Made by a program: the position numbers and the translations under genes
NCBI RefSeq assembly: GCF_000337135.1
Contig: NZ_AOIN01000056.1
Location: forward strand, 104,417 to 168,416
Length of the DNA stretch: 64,000 nucleotides
Reading direction: 5' to 3'
Source of the DNA: Natrialba chahannaoensis JCM 10990
Lineage (GTDB): Archaea; Halobacteriota; Halobacteria; Halobacteriales; Natrialbaceae
Notes under the pieces: generated by a model
The model's input: only the letters and a program-made list of their open reading frames with translations
Databases searched by the model: none
Told to the model about the DNA's origin: nothing
In this document: in pieces, positions 17,224 to 26,746 of the stretch
How the letters are laid out: the number at the start of each line of letters is the position of its first letter
How positions within the stretch are numbered: the stretch's first letter is position 1

Positions 17224-18018
17224 CTACTCGGCTCGCGAAACGGATTGTGCTGCGGACGGCTGAACAGCAACGACACGAAGCCGACGGTAGTCCGCGATCC
17301 ACGTCCCACCGACGAAGTACTCGTCGCGAAGTCGGTACTCGACCACCGCAATCATATGCGTTCGCCTTCTGGCACCGTCGCGAGTAGCCTATCACCAAAC
17401 ATCGCAAGCCACGAGGCCAACCCGTCCGCTCTGCCGTCGAGTTCCGTCGACCTCGAACAGCGTCGCATACCGGACCTCGAAGCCGTTGGACTCGAGTACG
17501 GTCGCGTACTCGCCGACGCTTGGAAAGTACCACGGGGAGTCGACCTCGTAGCCGTGTTCGCTAGCGGCCGCGCGTACCGCGTCAACGATTGACTGCACGT
17601 TGCCGACGCCACCGAGTTCGGCGACGAACCGGCCGCCCGGTCGCAGCGACGCCGCGACGGAGTCGAGAACAGCGTCCTGTTCGGGAATCCAGTGCAGTGC
17701 TGCGTTCGAGAAGACAGCGTCGAAGTCAGTCTCGAAGGCGAACTCGCGCGCGTCTGCGCGGACGAACTCGCGGTCGGGATAGCGCTCGCGGGCCTCGGCG
17801 AGCATCTCTGCGGAGGCGTCGAGTCCGACGATGTCAGCGCCGCTTCGGGCGATCTGGTTGGTCAGGTGGCCGGTCCCACAGCCGAGGTCGAGGATTCGTT
17901 CGTCCGGCGCTGGCTCCAGCAGGTCGACGATGTCCTCACCGTATTCGAAGACGAACGAGTGGTCTCCGTCGTAGGAGGTGCTGTCCCACTCAGTGTCCGT
18001 GCAGTCGCGTGGTGACAT
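17224..18018 (-). pseudogene. SAM-dependent methyltransferase, broken by two frameshifts
   Basis: From ATG 18018 the frame gives a class I methyltransferase: motif I LDLGCGTGHLTNQIA, motif II-like VGLDASAEMLAEA, and FSNAALHWIPEQDAVL. Near 17446 the frame must shift to continue with LASWLAMFGDRLLATVPEG, which then stops at 17348. A second shift near 17350 leads to EYRLRDEYFVGGTWIADYRR and VVAVQPS, ending at 17224. The joined product of about 260 residues matches the usual size of trans-aconitate methyltransferase-like haloarchaeal proteins. The unshifted frame would end in an unrelated tail. Sequencing error is an alternative. Confidence 0.75.
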
Positions 18019-18122
18019 ATCCGGAGCAAGGGCGCGCCTTACGTATCAGTAGTCATGTGTGTCAACATGGAACAGAATCAAACCAGGAAACTGAAAACCG
18101 GGCATCAGGCCCAAGCTGTGGC

Positions 18123-18182
18123 CGTTGCCAGTCTGTTGTCGTTTCCAGTCTGTCGTCGTTGCCAGTCTGTTACCGTTGTCAG
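18123..18182. repeat. 17-base tandem repeat after the CoA-transferase gene
   Basis: Three and a half copies of a 17-base unit (cgttgccagtctgttgt and variants), starting at 18123, 18140, 18157 and 18174. They abut the stop codon of the minus-strand CoA-transferase gene at 18183, so they form the start of its 3' untranslated region. Confidence 0.8.
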
Positions 18183-19370
18183 CTAGTCGTCGGCCGCCTG
18201 CTCGGCATCCGTCGTCGTCTCATCCGAGCCGAGCACTTCCTCGCGGTGCTCGTCGAGCAACGGCGCGCGGCCGCGCGGCTGCGGCGGCGTCTCGGTCATT
18301 TTAATTGGCGAGCCCGCAATCTCCACTTCTTCGTCCGTTCCCGGCTGTTCCACCGGCACGAGCATCTCTCGCGTTTCGACGTGTGGATCCTCGAAAATCT
18401 CCTCAGTGGTCTGGACTGGCGCGACAGGGACCCGGCCCTCGAGTGCACCCACGAGTTCGTCGTTGGTCAGTCCGCTGGCCCAGTCGGCGATTTCCTCGCG
18501 CAGCGACACCCGATTTTCGAGGCGCTCTGCGGCGGTGGAGTACGTCTCGGCAAGGTCCTCGCGGCCCATCGTGTCGCAGACTTCGTTCCAGTGGTTGGTT
18601 CCGAAGGCGGCGATGACGGCGTGGCCGTCCGCGGTTTCGAACGCGTCGTAAGGGAACAGCGTCGGGTGGGAGTTTCCCCGTCTGGAGGGAGCCTCACCGG
18701 TGTAGGACTGCTGGTAGATGGCGCGCTCGGTCAGGCTGAGCATGGAGTCGTACATGCCGGTGTCGACGTACTGGCCCTCGCCAGTCTGTTCGCGGTGATT
18801 GACCGCGGCGAGGATGCCGATACAGTTCAGCGTGGCCGTGAAAAGGTCGCCGATGCCGGGACCGACCTTCGTCGGCGGCCCGTCCTCCTGGCCGGTGATC
18901 TCCATGACGCCGCCGAGCGCCTGCGCGATGAGGTCGAAGGAAGGCTGGCCCTGTCGGTCCGTCTCGCCCGTGCGCGGATCGCCGAAGCCACGGATCGAGG
19001 AGTAGATCAGTTGCGGGTTGTACTCGGTGAGCGTTTCGTAACCCAGATCGTACTTCTCCATCGTACCCGCGCGATAGTTCTCGACGACGATGTCGGCTTC
19101 CTCGACCAGCGAGAGGAAGTCCGCGCGGTCCTCGTCGTCGTTGAAATCGAGTTCGATGCTGCGCTTGCCGCGGTTGACGCTCTGGAAGTAACCGCCGTAG
19201 GCCTCTTCCCCAGGGTCGTCGACGAACGGCGGGTTCGAGCGGATGAGGTCGCCACCGGGTCGTTCGATCTTGACCACGTCGGCACCCATGTCCGCGAGTA
19301 ACATCGTACAGTACGGGCCCGCGAGGACCTGCGTCAGATCCAGCACGCGCAGATTCGAGAGTGCGCCCAT
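18183..19370 (-). CDS. mct: Mesaconyl-CoA C1-C4 CoA transferase
   Basis: 395 residues, family III (CaiB/BaiF) CoA transferase. In the methylaspartate cycle it moves CoA within mesaconyl-CoA from C1 to C4. The N-terminus LRVLDLTQVLAGPYCTMLLA is the CoA-binding segment. The catalytic aspartate is in GEGQYVDTGMYDSML, and GPGIGDLFTATLNCIGI is also typical. Its place, divergent from glutamate mutase and next to the rest of the pathway, decides the assignment over other family members. A T/A-rich element (tttagatatc) lies about 28 bases before ATG 19370. Confidence 0.85.
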   Translation of the reverse strand: MGALSNLRVLDLTQVLAGPYCTMLLADMGADVVKIERPGGDLIRSNPPFVDDPGEEAYGGYFQSVNRGKRSIELDFNDDEDRADFLSLVEEADIVVENYRAGTMEKYDLGYETLTEYNPQLIYSSIRGFGDPRTGETDRQGQPSFDLIAQALGGVMEITGQEDGPPTKVGPGIGDLFTATLNCIGILAAVNHREQTGEGQYVDTGMYDSMLSLTERAIYQQSYTGEAPSRRGNSHPTLFPYDAFETADGHAVIAAFGTNHWNEVCDTMGREDLAETYSTAAERLENRVSLREEIADWASGLTNDELVGALEGRVPVAPVQTTEEIFEDPHVETREMLVPVEQPGTDEEVEIAGSPIKMTETPPQPRGRAPLLDEHREEVLGSDETTTDAEQAADD

Positions 19371-19488
19371 GGTGGTGTCGTTGCGATACCGATATCTAAA
19401 CCTTTACCATTGATCATGTAGGTGTGGACTTGTGACATTGAGGGGCTGTTAAGGTGTTTAAGGAATATTATCATGGAAGATCATTAAC

Positions 19489-19494
19489 TTTATA
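19489..19494 (+). promoter_or_regulatory. TATA box of the glutamate-mutase operon
   Basis: tttata at 19489-19494 is about 30 bases before ATG 19522 but only 15 before the alternative ATG 19507. For a leaderless haloarchaeal transcript this favours 19522 as the true start of the mutase S subunit. The 151-base gap to the CoA-transferase start serves both divergent units. Confidence 0.55.
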
Positions 19495-19521
19495 CCGAAG
19501 TCCATCATGGTTCTGCATACG

Positions 19522-19962
19522 ATGTCCCAAACGGTCGTCCTCGGCGTGATCGGCTCTGACGCCCACGTCGTCGGCATTACGATCCTCGAGCAGGCATTCA
19601 GTGCAGCTGGCTTCGACGTCATCAACCTCGGCGTCCAGACCTCCCAGGAGGACTTCGCCGAGGCCGCAGTAGCACACGATGCTGAGGCCGTACTGGTCTC
19701 CTCGCTCTACGGACACGCCGAGCAGGACTGCCAGGGATTCCACGACGTGCTCGACGACCAGGGTGTCGATGCACTCACCTATATCGGCGGCAACCTTGCT
19801 GTCGGGCAGGACGACTTCGAGCAGACGCGGGAAACGTTCGAAAACCTCGGCTTCGACCGGGTCTTCGACTCCGAAACTGATCCCGAAGAGGCGATCGCTG
19901 CGCTCAGACAGGACCTCCAGATCACGACAACGGAGGCCGAGCGCGCGACCATCAGCTCATAG
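19522..19962 (+). CDS. mamA: Glutamate (methylaspartate) mutase subunit S
   Basis: 146 residues, the cobalamin-binding small subunit that with the E subunit interconverts glutamate and 3-methylaspartate. The B12 motif DxHxxG is present as DAHVVG (residues 13-18), followed by SSLYGH and the GG of YIGGNLAVGQ, which clasp the nucleotide tail. The start at ATG 19522 is chosen from the TATA spacing; ATG 19507 would add five residues. It ends 7 bases before the E subunit gene. Confidence 0.93.
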   Translation: MSQTVVLGVIGSDAHVVGITILEQAFSAAGFDVINLGVQTSQEDFAEAAVAHDAEAVLVSSLYGHAEQDCQGFHDVLDDQGVDALTYIGGNLAVGQDDFEQTRETFENLGFDRVFDSETDPEEAIAALRQDLQITTTEAERATISS

Positions 19963-19969
19963 AGGCCCG

Positions 19970-21409
19970 ATGATACGAGACGAACGCATTCCAGCCGACG
20001 AGCTACGGCGTATCGACGACGAAATCCGGTCCGACTGGCCGACGGGGGACGCAGTCGACTTCGAGGAAGCCATCGCCTACCACGAGTCACTGCCCGCCCA
20101 CAAACACTTCGCTGACGTCCTCGAGACCGCGGACAAGCCGCTCTTGCAGCCACGAGCCGGCGTCCCGCGACTCGACGACCAGATCGAGCTACTCGAGTAC
20201 CTCCACGAATCGGGACAGGCGGACCTCCTGCCAACCACGATCGACTCGTACACGCGCGATAACGAGTACGGAAAGGCACAGGAGGGACTCGAGAAGGCCC
20301 GCGAGACCGGCGAGGACACCCTCAACGGGTTTCCGGCGGTCAACCACGGCGTGGAGGGCTGTCGGGATCTGATCGAGGCGATCGACGCCCCGATCGAGGT
20401 TCGCCACGGCACGCCCGACGCGCGCTTGCTGGCGGCGATCACCTTCGCTGGCGGCTTCCAGAGCTTCGAGGGCGGGCCGATCTCCTACAACATTCCGTAT
20501 ACGAAACGCCACGGACTCGAGGAGACCATCGAGAAGTGGCAGTTCGTCGACCGGCTCGCAGGTGCCTACACGGAGCGCGGAGTGCGGATCAACCGCGAGC
20601 CGTTCGGCCCCCTGACCGGCACGCTGGTTCCGCCATCGATCGCGATCGCGATCATGATCGTCGAGGGCCAGCTCGCTGCGACGCAGGGCGTGCGCTCGAT
20701 CACCCTCGGCTACGGACAGGTCGGCAACGTCGTGCAGGACGTTGCGGCCCTGAACGCACTCCAGAAGCTTGGCGACGAGTACCTGCCCGACGAGGTCGTC
20801 GTCACGACCGTTTTCCACGAGTGGATGGGTGGCTTCCCGCCGGACGAGGCCCGCGCCAACGGCGTGATCAGCCTCGGCGGAATGACGGCCGCGATTGCAC
20901 AGCCAGACAAGGTCATCACGAAGTCGCCCCAGGAGTTCCAGGGTGTGCCGACGAAGGAAGCGAACGCCTCAGGCCTGCGCACGACGCGCCAGGTCATCGA
21001 TATGGCGATCGAACAGGAGATCGCCATTGACGGCATCGCGGAGGAACAAGATCTGATCGAGCGCGAGACCCGGTGTCTGATGGACACCATCTTCGAGCAC
21101 GGCGACGGCGATGTCGTCCAGGGAACCATCAAGGCGTTCGACTCCGGGGCGCTCGACGTGCCGTTCGCACCGAGTGACAGCGCGCGAGGAGCGGTCCTCC
21201 CGGCTCGCGACGACGACGGTCGCGTCCGCATCTTCGAGTGGGCCGACCTCGCGATGGACGACGACATCAAGGAGATCCACAAGGCCAGACTCTCGCGGCG
21301 CGCGGACACCGAGGGCCGCGATCAGTCGTTCCGCATGGTCGCAGACGACGTCGACGCGATCAGCGACGGCAAACTCATCGGTCGCCCGCAAAACGCGGGG
21401 GACGTCTAA
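19970..21409 (+). CDS. mamB: Glutamate (methylaspartate) mutase subunit E
   Basis: 479 residues, the normal size for the catalytic TIM-barrel subunit. It holds glutamate and the radical during the B12-dependent carbon-skeleton rearrangement. Recognisable stretches are EVRHGTPDARLLAA, GGPISYNIPYTKRH, REPFGPLTGTLVPPSIA and VFHEWMGGFPPDEARANGVI. It is the second gene of the operon, with ATG 19970 close behind subunit S. Reaction: L-glutamate to L-threo-3-methylaspartate. Confidence 0.95.
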   Translation: MIRDERIPADELRRIDDEIRSDWPTGDAVDFEEAIAYHESLPAHKHFADVLETADKPLLQPRAGVPRLDDQIELLEYLHESGQADLLPTTIDSYTRDNEYGKAQEGLEKARETGEDTLNGFPAVNHGVEGCRDLIEAIDAPIEVRHGTPDARLLAAITFAGGFQSFEGGPISYNIPYTKRHGLEETIEKWQFVDRLAGAYTERGVRINREPFGPLTGTLVPPSIAIAIMIVEGQLAATQGVRSITLGYGQVGNVVQDVAALNALQKLGDEYLPDEVVVTTVFHEWMGGFPPDEARANGVISLGGMTAAIAQPDKVITKSPQEFQGVPTKEANASGLRTTRQVIDMAIEQEIAIDGIAEEQDLIERETRCLMDTIFEHGDGDVVQGTIKAFDSGALDVPFAPSDSARGAVLPARDDDGRVRIFEWADLAMDDDIKEIHKARLSRRADTEGRDQSFRMVADDVDAISDGKLIGRPQNAGDV

Positions 21410-21439
21410 GAACACGACTACGACGCACATACATCGAAA

Positions 21440-22720
21440 ATGCAGATTACAGACATCCACGCGACGCCCGGTTACTCCGGGTTCTTCTTCGACGACCAAC
21501 GCGCGATCAAACAGGGTGCCGAACAGGACGGGTTCACCTACGACGGCGAGCCCATCACCGACGGCTTCGAGGAAATCCGCCAGGCTGGCGAGACACTCAT
21601 CGTCGACATCGAACTCGCCGACGGAACCACTCACCGCGGCGACTGCGCCGCAGTCCAGTACTCCGGCACGGGCGGACGCGATCCACTCTTTCAGGCTGCG
21701 GAGTACGCCCCCGTCGTCGAGGGCCCTGTCGCCGAGGCGCTTGCCGGACGCAACGCGACCGAGTTCCTCGCGAACGCGGACTTACTTGAGGACCTCGAGA
21801 TCGGCGACGATCGACTCCACACCGCGATCCGCTACGGCGTCTCCCAGGCGCTGCTCGCCGCCGCGGCCACAGCCCAGGGAACGAGCCAGACCGATGTCCT
21901 CGCCGACGCGCTCGGCACGGAACCTGCGAGCGAACCGGTGCCCGTCTTCGGCCAGTCCGGCGACAACCGCTACGCCAACACCGAGAAGATGTTTATCAAA
22001 GGCGTCCCCGTCCTCCCGCACGCGCTGATCAACAGCGTCGAGAAGATTGGGGAAGACGGAGAGACGCTACTCGAGTACGTCGAGTGGCTCACCGAACGCT
22101 CGCAGGAACTCGGCCCCGATGGTTACGAGCCGCGATTCCACATCGACGTCTACGGCATGATCGGCGAGGTGTTCGGCGCACCCTACGACCGCGACGAGGT
22201 GATTGACTACTTCGCGGCCCTCGAGACGGCCGCCGCGCCGTATCCGATTCAGATCGAGGGGCCGATGGACGCGGGGAGTCGCGAGGCACAGATCGAGGCG
22301 ATGGTCGAACTCCGCACAGGACTGCAAGAAGCCGGCGTCGGCGTCGACATCGTCGCCGACGAGTGGTGTAACACCTTCGAGGACGTGCAGGCGTTCGTCG
22401 ACGCCGGCGCGGCCGACGTCGTACAGATCAAGACGCCCGACCTCGGTGGGATCCACCGCAGCGGACAGGCCGTTCGGTACTGTGAGGGCACCGAGACCCG
22501 CGCCTATCTCGGCGGGACCTGCAACGAAACGGAAACGTCCGCACGCGCCTGCGCACACGTCGCGATCGCGACGGATGCCGCACAGGTGCTCGCAAAGCCC
22601 GGCATGGGGTTCGACGAGGGCTACATGATCGTCGAAAACGAGATGCGACGGACCATCGCCCGCCGGAACCGTGAGCAGACCACAGAGACAGAGACTGACG
22701 AAATCACTGCAGATGACTAG
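21440..22720 (+). CDS. mal: Methylaspartate ammonia-lyase
   Basis: 426 residues, enolase-superfamily enzyme that removes ammonia from 3-methylaspartate to give mesaconate. The N-terminal capping domain begins MQITDIHATPGYSGFFFDDQ. In the barrel, metal ligands are expected in FHIDVYGMIG, IQIEGPMD and VADEWCNT, and the catalytic lysine in VQIKTPDLGG. All are visible. The length fits the clostridial enzyme. It starts 30 bases after the mutase E stop and overlaps the next gene by 8 bases. Confidence 0.95.
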   Translation: MQITDIHATPGYSGFFFDDQRAIKQGAEQDGFTYDGEPITDGFEEIRQAGETLIVDIELADGTTHRGDCAAVQYSGTGGRDPLFQAAEYAPVVEGPVAEALAGRNATEFLANADLLEDLEIGDDRLHTAIRYGVSQALLAAAATAQGTSQTDVLADALGTEPASEPVPVFGQSGDNRYANTEKMFIKGVPVLPHALINSVEKIGEDGETLLEYVEWLTERSQELGPDGYEPRFHIDVYGMIGEVFGAPYDRDEVIDYFAALETAAAPYPIQIEGPMDAGSREAQIEAMVELRTGLQEAGVGVDIVADEWCNTFEDVQAFVDAGAADVVQIKTPDLGGIHRSGQAVRYCEGTETRAYLGGTCNETETSARACAHVAIATDAAQVLAKPGMGFDEGYMIVENEMRRTIARRNREQTTETETDEITADD

Positions 22721-23852
22721 GGAATCACAACGGGAGTCCGACACCGACACCGATACCGGGAGCAGAGAGCAACCCGAACCGCGACCGATTGACTGGACCG
22801 ATCCCGACACGTTCGCACAGGCACTCGAGCAGGTCGAGACGAAGGAGAAGGGGAACTACTTCGAGGATTTCGCGGAAGGCGACCTCCTCGAGCACGACCC
22901 CGGACTCACGCTCACCCGCTGGGGCAACGAGTCGTGGCTGAGCCAGACGCTCAATCACGATCCGGCCTACTGGCGCACGGACGCCGCCGCGGAGCGCGGC
23001 TTCGACGAACCGCCGATCCACCCGGACTATCTCACCGCTGCCACACTCGGCATCACCGTCGAAGACCTGAGCGAGAAGGGGGGCTACTTCCTCGGCCGGA
23101 CAGACGTCCGGTTCCCCGGCACGCCGGTCTACGCGGGCACCGAACTCCACGTCGAAAGCGAGGTCGTCTCGACGGCGACCTCGGGTTCCCGGCCCGAATT
23201 CGGGATCGTGACGTGGCGCACACGCGGCACGGACGCCCAGACGGGTGACGTGCTCTGCTCGTACGAACGGACGAACATGATTCCGCGGCGAGAGCCGGTT
23301 GCGACGGACGGCGGCGCTGCCACGGCGGAATCAGACGAGGAAGACGACGAACCGACGCTCCCCGAAACGTTCGTCACCCCCGACGGCGGCTACTTCGAGG
23401 ATTTCGTCGAGGCACTCGAGACGGTCGACGACGAGAACGCCGCAGTTGCCTATCGCCACGAGCGCGGGCGCACACAGGACGACGTAACCGTCGCCTCCCT
23501 GCCGCTCGCGACGCTGAATACGGCCAAGCAACACCACAATATCGACGTGATGGCAGACTCGCCGTCGGGTGATATCGTCACCTACGGCGATGTGACCCGC
23601 TCGACCGCGCTCGGCCACGCGCGCTCGGACGAACAGACCTGGCGCGAGGTCGGCTTCGACGACGAGCAGTTCCACACGTTCGTCGCGGCCGGCGACACCG
23701 TCTACGCGTTCACGCGCGTCCTTGCCGCTGAAGACGATGCGTCCACCGACGCAGCGGGTACGGTCCGGTTCGAACACATCGCGTTCAACCAGGACGACGA
23801 ACCCGTCTACTCGGGGACCAGAACAGCGGAAATCCAGAAGCGAACAGCCTAA
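22713..23852 (+). CDS. mch: Mesaconyl-CoA hydratase
   Basis: 379 residues from ATG 22713, inside the end of mal (8-base overlap, different frame). Two MaoC/hot-dog halves are present: YFEDFAEGDLLEHDPGLTLT...NHDPAYWRTD and GGYFEDFVEALETVDDEN...TYGDVTRSTALGHARS. A low-complexity acidic bridge (about 200-220) separates them. In the methylaspartate cycle it hydrates mesaconyl-C1-CoA to beta-methylmalyl-CoA. The genetic linkage supports this over other double-MaoC hydratases. Confidence 0.9.
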   Translation: MTRESQRESDTDTDTGSREQPEPRPIDWTDPDTFAQALEQVETKEKGNYFEDFAEGDLLEHDPGLTLTRWGNESWLSQTLNHDPAYWRTDAAAERGFDEPPIHPDYLTAATLGITVEDLSEKGGYFLGRTDVRFPGTPVYAGTELHVESEVVSTATSGSRPEFGIVTWRTRGTDAQTGDVLCSYERTNMIPRREPVATDGGAATAESDEEDDEPTLPETFVTPDGGYFEDFVEALETVDDENAAVAYRHERGRTQDDVTVASLPLATLNTAKQHHNIDVMADSPSGDIVTYGDVTRSTALGHARSDEQTWREVGFDDEQFHTFVAAGDTVYAFTRVLAAEDDASTDAAGTVRFEHIAFNQDDEPVYSGTRTAEIQKRTA

Positions 23853-23921
23853 CGAGTCCGTGCGACCACGCTTCCAACAGACGACACGCAACCACACCAG
23901 ACGACACACCTCAAACCAAAC

Positions 23922-24965
23922 ATGACCGACGACATCCGACTCTGCCGAACCTTCCAGACCGCACCGGCCGCCGTTCCCAAAGACGACTCGGCGAAGTACC
24001 TCGTCTCCGGCCTCGCAGCCGAGGGCTTCCAAGCACCCGACTGGCTCGTCCCCGACTTAGAGGACGGCACCGCACCCGATATGAAAGCCGAAGGCCTGGA
24101 GAACACCATCGACCGCGTGCCCGAGTACGACTTCCCCGGCGAAATCTGGCCCCGCGTCGAGTGGAGCTACGAGGATGAAGTGTATCGTGAGAAAGGGCGG
24201 AACCAGATCGACCAGCTCGTCGCCGAACTCGGCGACGAAATCGAGGGCGTCGTCGTCCCCAAGGTCGGCCGACTCGAGGACGTGAAACGCGCCGCCGAGG
24301 TTGTCGCCGAGGCCGAATCCGAACACGGCTATCCCGACGGTTCGATCGGTCTTTCGATCATCATCGAGACGGGACGCGCGAAGTCCGATCTCCGGAAGAT
24401 CGCAAAATTCGGCGAGGACTCCCGACTCACTGCGCTCGTTTTCGGTCCCGTCGACTACACCGCCGAACTCGGCGGCCGCGACCTCGGTGACGGTCGCCCG
24501 CGCTGGGACGGCCTTCTCGAGGAGCTCTCGAACGAAGCCAGCGCCGGCGACTTACTCTCGATCGGCGGCCCGTTCGACGACCTGTTCAAAGAACGCGCCG
24601 GGCTGACCTACTACAACGCCGACGCCTACGCGGATCAGGTCGAACACGAAGCGCACCTCGGTCTCGACGGCTCCTGGTCGCTCTATCCCAAGCAGACCAT
24701 CCAGGCCAACACGATACACATGCCGACATCCGAGGAACTCGAGCGCGACGTGAGCAAGATCGAACGATTCAACGAGGCCAAACGCGAGGGCACCGGTGCC
24801 GTGACGCTCGACGGCCAGATGGTCGACGAAGCCACGTTCAAGGTCTTCCGTAACACGATCCAGCAGGTCCGCGCCATCGACGAGACGCGGCCCGCCCAGA
24901 CGGAGGAACACTACGACGACGCACTGCTGGAGCGCGCGCGGGAACTCGAGTTGTCCTACCGGTAG
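23922..24965 (+). CDS. citE: CitE-family malyl-CoA/beta-methylmalyl-CoA lyase
   Basis: 347 residues of the HpcH/HpaI (CitE) TIM-barrel family. It should cleave beta-methylmalyl-CoA to glyoxylate and propionyl-CoA and may also act on malyl-CoA. Metal and CoA sites are visible in WLVPDLEDGTAPDMK, VVPKVGRLEDVKRA and LSIIIETGRAKSDL (the Glu ligand), with the conserved YNADAYADQVEHEAHLGLDG tail. It is last in the methylaspartate-cycle operon, 69 bases after mch. Confidence 0.9.
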   Translation: MTDDIRLCRTFQTAPAAVPKDDSAKYLVSGLAAEGFQAPDWLVPDLEDGTAPDMKAEGLENTIDRVPEYDFPGEIWPRVEWSYEDEVYREKGRNQIDQLVAELGDEIEGVVVPKVGRLEDVKRAAEVVAEAESEHGYPDGSIGLSIIIETGRAKSDLRKIAKFGEDSRLTALVFGPVDYTAELGGRDLGDGRPRWDGLLEELSNEASAGDLLSIGGPFDDLFKERAGLTYYNADAYADQVEHEAHLGLDGSWSLYPKQTIQANTIHMPTSEELERDVSKIERFNEAKREGTGAVTLDGQMVDEATFKVFRNTIQQVRAIDETRPAQTEEHYDDALLERARELELSYR

Positions 24966-25449
24966 CACACTTCTCGCGCCTCCGGTCGCGGTGTATAGCG
25001 TCGACAGAACGACCGTTCTTCGGGAGTTCGTTTTTCTACGCGCTGGTGTTGGGGCTGGTAACGTTGATTTCGTACCACGCTAGCAACGTACAGCCGAGGA
25101 GCACGGCGAGGCCGGCTAATCCTGCAACGAGAACGATCTGGACAGCACGATCGTGCCCAAAGCGCGAAGCGAAAACACTTCAGGTGATCGATGGCTCCGA
25201 CCGAATCTGGTATGGTCATTGTAACTGGAAAACCTCTACACTCGTGAGACACCGTTCTACAATTCGGAACTCGCTCGAACTCGCTCCGGCGAGTTCCTCG
25301 TCGCATTCATCCTGTTCACCGTTATATTGCTTAGCATCAATCAGATCGGTTGTGTATTTCCGACTGTCGGGTATAGAATTTCAATCTATACCATACCCAA
25401 AATCACATCCAATAGTATTAAATACCAATACAATAAATGGTTGCTTGAA
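24966..25449. other. Intergenic; left boundary of the A+T-rich insert
   Basis: No gene with a start codon. A minus-strand frame between stops, 25036-25179, encodes a transmembrane-like stretch (IVLVAGLAGLAVLLG...LLAWYEINV) but lacks any start, so it is at most a remnant. From about 25320 the base composition drops to A+T-rich, with many ata/tat/aat triplets. This marks the left edge of the foreign insert and contains the promoter of the next gene. Confidence 0.45.
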
Positions 25450-26649
25450 ATGCCGAAGAAGACAAGAGACAAATTGGGTATGAAGCGTTCAGGTGTTAGT
25501 CGACGGTCACTACTTGCGTCATCGTCAGCATTAGTGACTTACGGTCTTATTTCAGGATCTGCGGTTGCAAATAATGGCTTGGAAACAACAGTGCGACTGC
25601 GAGGTTCAAAACAAACCCCTCTATCAAAAAAGGAGATTGAAAAAGGACGTGCAAACGCGATTGAAAAATATCTCAATGATGGTGAATTAAGTGAATACGG
25701 TCTCAAACGCCTTGATAATCTCTCTGGCAATGTTGATTTGGTGGGGTATAATTTGGTAATTGGTGAACACGGGCATGTTTCTGAGAATTATGTGGAGTCT
25801 ATCTCGTCAACTGTTTTATCAAATGATGAAGATGCGAAAGAAGACGTTGGATTGAATGAGAAACGCGCTGCTGATATCGCTGATGAGATGTTATCTGAGA
25901 CGCTTGATAAACAAAGCCGTATGAAGCAGTCTCAGGTAACATCTAGCAATACTAATGATTTCGATTATGATTGGGATGATCTACGACACTTGCCAGGTAA
26001 CGGTGTCGATGTTTCTCTTTGGTCGGAACAACCTCATTATGGAAACATCAAGCGAATGCATGAGGTCCGTGGGATTCCTGACGAAAGTGATCAATATGCA
26101 GTTCGTGCAGAGGTGAAGATGAATTCTGGCTATAACCTTTGTAATAACAGGGACGACAGTGATTACTGCCGTACTGCAAGTGCAGAATACCGGAATAGGA
26201 ATTGCGAGATTGAAGTAGACTGGGGAAGTGGGAGTAATATTGGTGCGGGTGATGTTGCCCCTCAAAACGAAATCGATGATGGTACACAAGTCACATTCGG
26301 TGGGTCTATCACTGATAGTTCTATTGGAGCTAATTATTCTATTAGTGAAAGCGCAAACACTCTTGAAGAGACCTCTGACACAAGCACAGGGGTCGCTGCG
26401 CATTATGTGAGTCTTCGCCCAACCACATCAGCCGGTCGAACTATCGCACAGTTCCAATCCTATAGCACAGGTGAAGTAGAAGGCGATTGTACCTGTGGGA
26501 AAGACATAGTTGATGTTACAGTGAGTCCGAGATGGGATAAGCCTCTTAGGCCATATCGTTCACCGCCGTATTGGAACCGCAACCCCGATGAGGCGGACGA
26601 TGTCACGGATACGCTTGCTACATATTGTGGTTGCTATCCGGGAGGATAA
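25450..26649 (+). CDS. Tat-exported protein of unknown function
   Basis: 399 residues from ATG 25450 (ATG 25480 is also reasonable). The signal reads SRRSLLASSSALVTYGLISG and is followed by SAVA, a twin-arginine export signal. After it come a lysine-rich helical region (residues about 45-150), a Trp/Tyr/Asp-rich middle, and a C-terminal half with seven cysteines, two pairs of them close together (DCTCG and YCGCYPGG at the end). A proline/tyrosine-rich tail precedes the last Cys pair. Codon choice (AGA, ATA, TTA, AAT) is unlike the neighbours, so it was probably acquired. I know no family; a halocin-like or surface protein is possible. Confidence 0.7.
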   Translation: MPKKTRDKLGMKRSGVSRRSLLASSSALVTYGLISGSAVANNGLETTVRLRGSKQTPLSKKEIEKGRANAIEKYLNDGELSEYGLKRLDNLSGNVDLVGYNLVIGEHGHVSENYVESISSTVLSNDEDAKEDVGLNEKRAADIADEMLSETLDKQSRMKQSQVTSSNTNDFDYDWDDLRHLPGNGVDVSLWSEQPHYGNIKRMHEVRGIPDESDQYAVRAEVKMNSGYNLCNNRDDSDYCRTASAEYRNRNCEIEVDWGSGSNIGAGDVAPQNEIDDGTQVTFGGSITDSSIGANYSISESANTLEETSDTSTGVAAHYVSLRPTTSAGRTIAQFQSYSTGEVEGDCTCGKDIVDVTVSPRWDKPLRPYRSPPYWNRNPDEADDVTDTLATYCGCYPGG

Positions 26650-26746
26650 GTACGCCAGAGATATGGAAGGAAAACTTCGGATACGCTTGCTGCATACTAG
26701 GCCACCTCAAATAATCAAATTACAAAAACAGTACTTTTAACATAAT

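Noticed and set aside
17589-19301. 570-codon plus-strand frame
   Set aside because: Arg-rich shadow of the methyltransferase remnant and the CoA-transferase gene on the other strand; no family resemblance.
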